A DNA stretch of 11,152 nt from Candidatus Latescibacterota bacterium (GTDB taxonomy: Bacteria; Latescibacterota; UBA2968; GCA-2709665): contig JAAXHE010000080.1 of assembly GCA_012271065.1 (NCBI GenBank), forward strand, positions 2,343 through 13,494, read 5' to 3'. The notes beneath the pieces were generated by a model. The model worked only from the letters and a program-made list of their open reading frames with translations. It was not told the origin of the DNA and did no database searches. Positions within the stretch are counted from its first letter, which is position 1. Every line of letters begins with the position of its first letter. Shown here piece after piece: positions 6,915 through 11,152 of this stretch. Made by a program: the position numbers and the translations under genes.

Positions 6915-7925
6915 GTGAGCGCAACCCTCGTTGTAGACGCGTTCTGGGGTGATTCCGGCAAAGGAAAAATCGCCGCCTTTACCGCCCTCAAACAGGAAGC
7001 CGCCTTCTGTGTACGCGCCGGAACCGGCACCAATGCCGGTCACAGCATATACTTCGAAGACGGCTCTGAAATCCGTACGCATCAGCTGTGCTGCGGGTGG
7101 TTACATCCTGGCACGCAGCTTCGGATTGGTTGTGGCGTCGCGTTGGACCCTGAAATTTTCCTCCGTGAAATCCACAGATACAAACTCGCCGACCGTGCCC
7201 GCGTGGATCTGCGGTGTCCGGTGATCGCGCCCGAACATCGGGCACGCGAGGCACGGGACACGCAACTTGCCGTCAATTTGGGCAGCGTTTGCAGCGGCAG
7301 CGGCGCTGCCAGAGCCGACTTTGTCATGCGCAGGGCCCGCCAGGCCCGAGACATCCCCGAACTGGAGGATTACCTCACCGACGTACCGCGAGAGATCAAC
7401 ACGGCATGCACGGAGGGTCACGCTGTTGTCATCGAATCCAGCCAGGGAACCCACCTTTCCCTTTCGCTGACTGCCGACTACCCGTTCTGCACGTCCGGCA
7501 ATTGTACCGCCGTCGCCGCAGCGGACGATTCAGGCCTCAACTGGCAGCACATAACGGACGTCATCCTGGTGGTCAAGGCGGTACCCAGTCGCGTAGGGGC
7601 GGGTCCACTGCCGTTTGAGATTTCTGAAGCTGAACAGGACCGGCGTGGTATTGTCGAATACGGCGTCACGACCGGACGGCGCCGCAGAAAAGCCCGCCAC
7701 ATTTCATGGCGGCGCCTTGAAGAGGCGGTAATGCTTAATGGGCCCACGCAGATTGCCCTCACGTTCTGCGACCACCTTGATCCCGATGTGCGGGGCGCCC
7801 GCACCAGGGACGCCCTCACGGATCCCGTGTTGAAGTTGATTCGTGACGTTGAATCGCACACAGGCGTACCGGTTACGACTGCTGAAACGGGCAAGAATTT
7901 CGGTGATATCGTAGACCTGACCTGA
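6915..7925 (+). CDS. Short archaeal-type adenylosuccinate synthetase homologue (PurA-like)
   Basis: 336-residue PurA-family ligase. Canonical PurA uses GTP to join L-aspartate to IMP. At 336 residues it matches the short form known from archaea, rather than the bacterial form of about 430. Seen: P-loop WGDSGKGK (11-18) with the catalytic Asp13 position kept, TNAGH (39-43), Gln177 in ESSQG, Thr193 in YPFCTS, KAVPSRVGAGPLP (221-233) and the aspartate loop TTGRRRR (252-258). Odd: where the family has Thr-Thr-Gly for IMP phosphate, residues 124-126 read Ser-Val-Cys, although Arg139 is kept, and the guanine-site Lys-x-Asp reads Phe-Cys-Asp (284-286). Phage PurZ is described as replacing the catalytic Asp, so the retained Asp argues against PurZ. 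GTG start: GGAGG (6904-6908) precedes it by 6 nt. No other purine gene is nearby; with a divergent LysR gene, this may be a specialised paralogue using a modified substrate. Family call is sure; substrate is not. Confidence 0.85.
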   Translation: MSATLVVDAFWGDSGKGKIAAFTALKQEAAFCVRAGTGTNAGHSIYFEDGSEIRTHQLCCGWLHPGTQLRIGCGVALDPEIFLREIHRYKLADRARVDLRCPVIAPEHRAREARDTQLAVNLGSVCSGSGAARADFVMRRARQARDIPELEDYLTDVPREINTACTEGHAVVIESSQGTHLSLSLTADYPFCTSGNCTAVAAADDSGLNWQHITDVILVVKAVPSRVGAGPLPFEISEAEQDRRGIVEYGVTTGRRRRKARHISWRRLEEAVMLNGPTQIALTFCDHLDPDVRGARTRDALTDPVLKLIRDVESHTGVPVTTAETGKNFGDIVDLT

Positions 7926-8049
7926 TTACGCAACGATTGTACTCGAAACAGGGGGCGGGTTTCCAATGGAAGATCCGCTCCATAGCGCTCCGGAACTTAA
8001 CTGCGTGCGTGATCAACACAGGTGGCAGGACGAGGGTGACGTGCGGGAG
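7926..8049. other. Convergent intergenic gap, nothing recognised
   Basis: 124 bp between the ends of the PurA-like gene (plus) and the 98-residue gene (minus). No gene, T-run or strong hairpin is seen. The plus-strand open frame starting at 7966 is rejected as a shadow. Confidence 0.4.
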
Positions 8050-8346
8050 TCAACTTGCAGTCTCACGCGCGCTGCGGATGATTTCCAGCCAGGTCGATTC
8101 ATAGTCTGCAAGCGCCCCATTCCAGGCGTCTTGATTTCCGGCGCCCCGCCTGAAATCCAATGCCAGACTGTCGACAGTCCGCTCGGCCGCGTCTATGCAG
8201 GCCAGTCGCTCCTCATCCAGTGCAGGCGAAGCGAGGCCGTTGATCTCGGTCTGTATGCGTTCCACAACCCGTCGAAAGTCGTCGCTCAAGCGCGTGAACC
8301 CCGCCCCGCCGGCGAACTCTTCGTTCCGCCCAACGCGATTAGACAT
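8050..8346 (-). CDS. Hypothetical 98-residue protein
   Basis: I do not recognise this protein. It has no signal peptide or membrane segment. After a Gly-rich N-terminus (residues 1-17) it looks helical and charged: LSDDFRRVVERIQTEING, then LDEERLACIDAAERTVDSLA, then DYESTWLEIIRSARE near the C-terminus. There is one cysteine and no visible catalytic or metal motif. A frame open further upstream begins at 8394, but ATG at 8346 is preferred because AGGAGG lies about 6 nt before it. A promoter with a perfect TTGACA box lies upstream at 8409-8437, so a real gene is likely although the opposite strand is also open. It diverges from the binding-lipoprotein gene and converges on the PurA-like gene. 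Possibilities include a small regulator or partner protein; I cannot choose. Confidence 0.65.
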   Translation of the reverse strand: MSNRVGRNEEFAGGAGFTRLSDDFRRVVERIQTEINGLASPALDEERLACIDAAERTVDSLALDFRRGAGNQDAWNGALADYESTWLEIIRSARETAS

Positions 8347-8390
8347 TTGGGACCTCCTGGTATGGAACCTGAAAATATCACCTTGTTTCG

Positions 8391-8428
8391 GCACTTTTGT
8401 ATAATTGATATATACTAAACAAATGTGC
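8391..8428. promoter_or_regulatory. Inverted repeat over the -10 box of the 98-residue gene
   Basis: GCACTTTTGT (8391-8400) and ACAAATGTGC (8419-8428) are inverted repeats at 9 of 10 positions, separated by 18 AT-rich nt. The dyad centre is at 8409-8410, at the edge of the -10 box (8409-8414), so a bound dimer would block RNA polymerase. It looks like an operator, possibly autoregulatory. Arms of this length do occur by chance in a window this size, so position is the main support. Confidence 0.45.
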
Positions 8429-8437
8429 AGTTGTCAA
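8409..8437 (-). promoter_or_regulatory. Promoter of the 98-residue gene
   Basis: On the minus strand a perfect -35 box TTGACA (8437-8432) is followed after 17 nt by TATATA (8414-8409), matching the -10 consensus at 4 of 6 positions. Transcription would start near 8402, giving a leader of about 55 nt before ATG at 8346. Confidence 0.6.
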
Positions 8438-8536
8438 GAGAGCGCAAGGCGCCTGTTCGCGGTTGATACGCGGCAGATTTCAGTTCCCCATTGGTCGTGC
8501 GCCGGCCGGCCAACGGGAGCGATTCTGCATGCTCAT

Positions 8537-8546
8537 GTGAATTCAC
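8537..8546. promoter_or_regulatory. 10-bp perfect palindrome abutting the lipoprotein -35 box
   Basis: GTGAATTCAC is its own reverse complement and ends directly before the -35 box TTTACA at 8547. Its placement suits an activator or repressor site. Confidence 0.3.
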
Positions 8547-8576
8547 TTTACAGCGGCTGACGCTCTCCCATATATT
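8547..8576 (+). promoter_or_regulatory. Promoter of the binding-lipoprotein operon
   Basis: TTTACA (8547-8552) and TATATT (8571-8576) are 18 nt apart; each matches consensus at 5 of 6 positions. The start would be near 8583, giving a leader of about 80 nt before ATG at 8664. Confidence 0.55.
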
Positions 8577-8588
8577 GGTTGTCAGCCG
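8554..8588. promoter_or_regulatory. Inverted repeat over the -10 box of the lipoprotein promoter
   Basis: CGGCTGAC (8554-8561) and GTCAGCCG (8581-8588) form a perfect 8-bp inverted repeat with a 19-nt spacer. It covers the promoter spacer, the -10 box and the expected start site. The left arm lies upstream of the transcription start, so this is better read as a DNA operator than an RNA hairpin. Confidence 0.45.
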
Positions 8589-8663
8589 AGAGGCGTCGAA
8601 GGAGGCGGACGTACTGAAATCCTTGTGACGTTCGAAAATGAAATTCCCCAAAGGAGGCGCAGG

Positions 8664-10184
8664 ATGTTCAGCTTGACTCGCAGCTGGTTCATTTTCCCGA
8701 TCGCGATCGGCGTGGTATTTGGCTGCGGCGGCGAACGCCCGACCACATCGTCCGATTCACTGCCTGAGGACCATGCGGGAGAGCCGCTGGGCAAACTGGC
8801 ATTCGATGGAAACGTGACATCGGCCGTCGCGGTTGCCCGTCTCCGTCAGGACCGGTCTCCGGTAGGCGGCGCTGAGGTTTCCTTCTCGCGGTCGGTCTCG
8901 GGAAAGAGCGCCGACTACGAGTGGGCCGGTACGACTGACGGACGTGGGCAGACACTGGTGGCGCTCGAAGGGCTGCAGGCTGGCGGATACTTCCGCGCGC
9001 AGGCACACAAGGACGGAGCCCTCATCGGGTCGTGGTCCAGCATCCCGATCAACCCCGGCGTCCAGGTCACCGTTGAACTGACCGTTGGAGAAAAAGCACG
9101 CGTCACCGGCTCTGTCCCACTGACGCCGGGCGGCCTTCCCGCGGAAATCCCGATTGGCGTCGTTGCGCCCCTGACGGTCAGTCAGACCCAATACGGTGCG
9201 GGCATTGAAAGCGGCCTGGCCCTTGCGCTCGAAGAGATCAACGGCACATCGACGCTCGGGGGCGCGAGTATCGTTTTCAGGAGAGAGGACTCCCGCGGTA
9301 TGGCGCAGGGCGCCGTCGACGCGTTCAACAAACTGATTCTTCACGATTACGTCCCCGTCATCCTGGGCCCCGCTCTCTCCACGGAAGCCAAAGAGGCATT
9401 TCCGGTCGCACAGCAGAACCATGTTGTCGCCTTCAGCACGACCTCCGCGGCATCGGGCCTCAGCGCAATTGGTGACTTTATCTTCCGCGCAAGTCTGAGT
9501 GTAGACGTGCTTATCCCCGGCGGTGTCTCAATCACACGCGAGAAGCTGCGATACGGGCGGGTCGCCCTGATGGTCGACTCGACGGACGTCTTTTCCCGAA
9601 GCAGCGACGTCGCGCTGCAAAGCGCCCTCGCGGAGGAGGGTGTCGAGGTCCTGACGAGAGAGACCTTTGCGACTGACGATACATCCTTTGTCGATCAATT
9701 CGCAAGGATACGCGGTCTGAATCCGCATGCGGTTTTCGTTTCCGCTCTGTCGCGGCAACGCGTTCAAATGCTGATCCGGGGCCGACACCAGGGCATTCCT
9801 GCCAACATTCCCTTTATCGTACCGGGCTTGACCCAGGACGAAGCCCGGGATGCCGGCGATGCCGCCGAGGGTGCGATCGCCATTACCGGCTGGACTGCCA
9901 CGGCAACCACACCGGGGAATCAACCGTTCGTTGAGAAATACAGGTCGAAATTCGGCGCCGAACCGAATCGTTGGGCTGCGCAGTCGTACGCCGCGCTTTA
10001 TGTTCTTTCAGAGGCGATTGCAACGGCCGGATCCACGGATCCCGCGGCCATTCGCAAGGCGATGGCCGGCATCACGGACCTGGACACCATCCTGGGTCAA
10101 TTCTCGTTCGACCGCAACGGAGACGCGGTCTACGACCCGATCATTCTAATTGTAAGAAACGGAATGTTCGAGGTTTACGAGTGA
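8664..10184 (+). CDS. Branched-chain-type ABC substrate-binding lipoprotein with Ig-like N-terminal segment
   Basis: 506-residue predicted lipoprotein. Residues 1-20 are a lipoprotein signal ending VVFG before Cys21. Residues about 45-150 form an extra beta-rich segment: TSAVAVARLRQDRSPVGGAEVSF, then a TTDGRGQTLVALEGLQAGGYFRAQA-like stretch, the pattern of Ig-like or carboxypeptidase-regulatory-like folds. From about 161 (EIPIGVVAPLTVSQTQYGAG) it follows the LivJ/LivK-type type I periplasmic-binding fold: GLALALEEING, VPVILGPALS, AFSTTSAASG and VDQFARIRGLNPHAVFVSA, ending DLDTILGQFSFDRNGD. ATG at 8664 is supported by AAGGAGG (8651-8657) 6 nt before it; the upstream start at 8625 would put RRRR ahead of the signal. 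No permease or ATPase gene adjoins it; a TIM-barrel gene follows after 29 bp. The ligand may be an amino acid, amide or other small molecule; not known. Confidence 0.88.
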   Translation: MFSLTRSWFIFPIAIGVVFGCGGERPTTSSDSLPEDHAGEPLGKLAFDGNVTSAVAVARLRQDRSPVGGAEVSFSRSVSGKSADYEWAGTTDGRGQTLVALEGLQAGGYFRAQAHKDGALIGSWSSIPINPGVQVTVELTVGEKARVTGSVPLTPGGLPAEIPIGVVAPLTVSQTQYGAGIESGLALALEEINGTSTLGGASIVFRREDSRGMAQGAVDAFNKLILHDYVPVILGPALSTEAKEAFPVAQQNHVVAFSTTSAASGLSAIGDFIFRASLSVDVLIPGGVSITREKLRYGRVALMVDSTDVFSRSSDVALQSALAEEGVEVLTRETFATDDTSFVDQFARIRGLNPHAVFVSALSRQRVQMLIRGRHQGIPANIPFIVPGLTQDEARDAGDAAEGAIAITGWTATATTPGNQPFVEKYRSKFGAEPNRWAAQSYAALYVLSEAIATAGSTDPAAIRKAMAGITDLDTILGQFSFDRNGDAVYDPIILIVRNGMFEVYE

Positions 10185-10213
10185 CGCAAACCAACCACAA
10201 GAGGAGAAAGACG

Positions 10214-11038
10214 ATGAGCGAGATGCCGATCGGCGTCATGATGAGCGCTGGATGGACCCTGGACCAGCTCAGGCATGTGCGGGACCTGGGTTTCGACAAC
10301 GTACAGATTCATGCCCCGTCCGAGGACGTGCTGGAAGATCCCAACGGAAGTGCCGCGCTGATACGGGACATACAATCTGTGGGCATTCAGATTACCACTG
10401 TTTTCGCGGGGTTTTCAGGAGAGAGTTACGCCGACATTCCCGCGGTCAAAGATACGGTGGGATATCTCAATCCTTCCATGAGGGAAGAACGCACAAGAAT
10501 AACCGAGCGTATCTCAGACTTCGCACGCGCGCTCGGCGTCGACAAGGTGGCGGCACACATAGGATTCGTTCCGGAAGACCCGGATCATCCGGACCACCAT
10601 GCCATGGTTGAATGTGTCAGAAGATTGGCCGACTATTGCGGCCGGAACGGGCAGGACTTCTGCCTGGAAACAGGCCAGGAGACGGCTTCTGCGCTGCGCC
10701 ACTTTCTCGAAACGCTGAATCGCAATAACGTAGGCGTCAACTTCGACCCGGCAAATATGATCCTGTACGGAAGCGGAGAACCCGTCGAGGCCCTTGGAAT
10801 CGTTGCCGACTACGTCGTCAGCGTTCATGCGAAAGACGGAAAGTGGCCACCGGGGAAGGGGCAATTGGGGACGGAATACCCCCTGGGCAGCGGCGACGTG
10901 GGCCTGGACCGCTTCATTGCCAAACTCAAGCAGATCGGATACCGCGGCCCGATCACCATGGAACGCGAAATTCCGGATTGGGACCAGAAGGTGAGGGATC
11001 TGGTTCAGGGAAGAAATCTCCTGGAGAGCCGGATTTAG
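10214..11038 (+). CDS. Sugar-phosphate isomerase/epimerase-like TIM-barrel protein
   Basis: 274-residue cytosolic protein of the xylose-isomerase-like/AP-endonuclease-2 TIM-barrel superfamily. It begins GVMMSAGWTLDQLRHVRDLGFDNVQIH. Likely divalent-metal ligands are Glu152 (CLETGQ), Asp178 (NFDPANM), His205 (SVHAKDG) and Glu250 (ITMERE), with His115 (AAHIGF) also in place. The near-C-terminal GSGDVGLDRFIAKLKQIGYRGPI matches the common G.GDV....F...L...GY.GP signature. Members isomerise, epimerise or dehydrate sugars, inositols and keto-sugars; the substrate is not readable. ATG at 10214 follows GAGGAG (10201-10206) by 7 nt; the frame is open upstream but overlaps the lipoprotein gene. With only 29 bp between them the two are probably cotranscribed, hinting that the lipoprotein captures, or responds to, a compound on the same pathway. 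Confidence 0.88.
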   Translation: MSEMPIGVMMSAGWTLDQLRHVRDLGFDNVQIHAPSEDVLEDPNGSAALIRDIQSVGIQITTVFAGFSGESYADIPAVKDTVGYLNPSMREERTRITERISDFARALGVDKVAAHIGFVPEDPDHPDHHAMVECVRRLADYCGRNGQDFCLETGQETASALRHFLETLNRNNVGVNFDPANMILYGSGEPVEALGIVADYVVSVHAKDGKWPPGKGQLGTEYPLGSGDVGLDRFIAKLKQIGYRGPITMEREIPDWDQKVRDLVQGRNLLESRI

Positions 11039-11081
11039 ACCTTATGTATTGACGAGTTAGTGAAAGACCTCCTCGGATCTC

Positions 11082-11098
11082 GGTTATCGGGGGTTATC
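11082..11098. repeat. Short direct repeat GGTTATC x2
   Basis: GGTTATC occurs at 11082-11088 and 11092-11098, ten bases apart, one helical turn. It lies after the last gene, where a new promoter could begin, but it is short and may be chance. Confidence 0.3.
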
Positions 11099-11126
11099 TT
11101 TGGGAAGAGGAAGTATCCACCAAAGA
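11097..11126. other. Imperfect stem-loop downstream of the TIM-barrel gene
   Basis: TCTTTGG (11097-11103) pairs with CCAAAGA (11120-11126). An inner GGA/TCC stem (11109-11111 with 11116-11118) closes a 4-nt loop, with an asymmetric bulge between. No T-run follows within the window, so a terminator is not established. Nothing else is seen between 11039 and the window end. Confidence 0.25.
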
Positions 11127-11152
11127 CCACTGCTGTCCAAGAACCGTGGGAT

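Noticed and set aside
6915..7925. Reading the PurA-like gene as phage PurZ of the Z-genome pathway.
   Set aside because: The P-loop Asp that PurZ is described as replacing is present, and no phage, dATPase or DpoZ-like gene is nearby.
7966..8418. 150-codon plus-strand frame opposite the 98-residue gene.
   Set aside because: It lacks a convincing RBS and reads through the minus-strand gene's promoter; the minus strand has better start and promoter signals.

Overview
The window reads as ordinary chromosomal DNA from a GC-rich (my impression: high-50s percent), Gram-negative-type bacterium. It has a lipoprotein with a lipobox, a secreted TPR protein and clear Shine-Dalgarno sequences before most genes. 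The GWxTD-type TPR protein, the orphan branched-chain-type binding lipoprotein, the xylose-isomerase-like TIM barrel and the MOFRL glycerate kinase together suggest the FCB/Gemmatimonadota/Latescibacterota side of the tree. That placement is inference from gene content. I see no rRNA, tRNA, CRISPR array, insertion sequence or phage structural gene.

Layout: (1) 129-1636, plus strand: a DUF1648/SdpI-like membrane protein and an EamA/DMT transporter, translationally coupled by a GTGA overlap. (2) 1702-5390, minus strand: a secreted TPR-GWxTD protein (3114-5390) followed by a class II glycerate 2-kinase (1702-3045), possibly one transcript. (3) 5759-7925: a LysR regulator (minus) diverges from a short, archaeal-type adenylosuccinate-synthetase homologue (plus). 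They share a 226-bp intergenic region containing an extremely AT-rich tract, an inverted repeat and two tiny overlapping ORFs. (4) 8050-8346, minus: an unrecognised 98-residue protein with a good promoter and RBS. (5) 8664-11038, plus: a binding lipoprotein with an extra N-terminal Ig-like segment, then a sugar-phosphate-isomerase/epimerase-like TIM barrel 29 bp downstream, probably one operon. Bases 11039-11152 hold no gene.

The regulated modules are the most interesting part. LysR plus the PurA-like gene looks like a dedicated regulator-enzyme pair. The enzyme keeps the P-loop catalytic Asp, the Gln/Thr active-site residues and the Arg-rich aspartate loop, but the usual IMP-phosphate-binding Thr-Thr-Gly segment reads Ser-Val-Cys. 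In module 4/5, each of the two divergent promoters has its own inverted repeat straddling its -10 box, which suggests operators. The binding lipoprotein has no permease or ATPase beside it, so it may work with a remote transporter or act in sensing, with the TIM barrel acting on the captured ligand. No gene set here can be declared a new system from sequence alone. The PurA-like/LysR pair and the 98-residue gene/lipoprotein region are the best candidates for follow-up.
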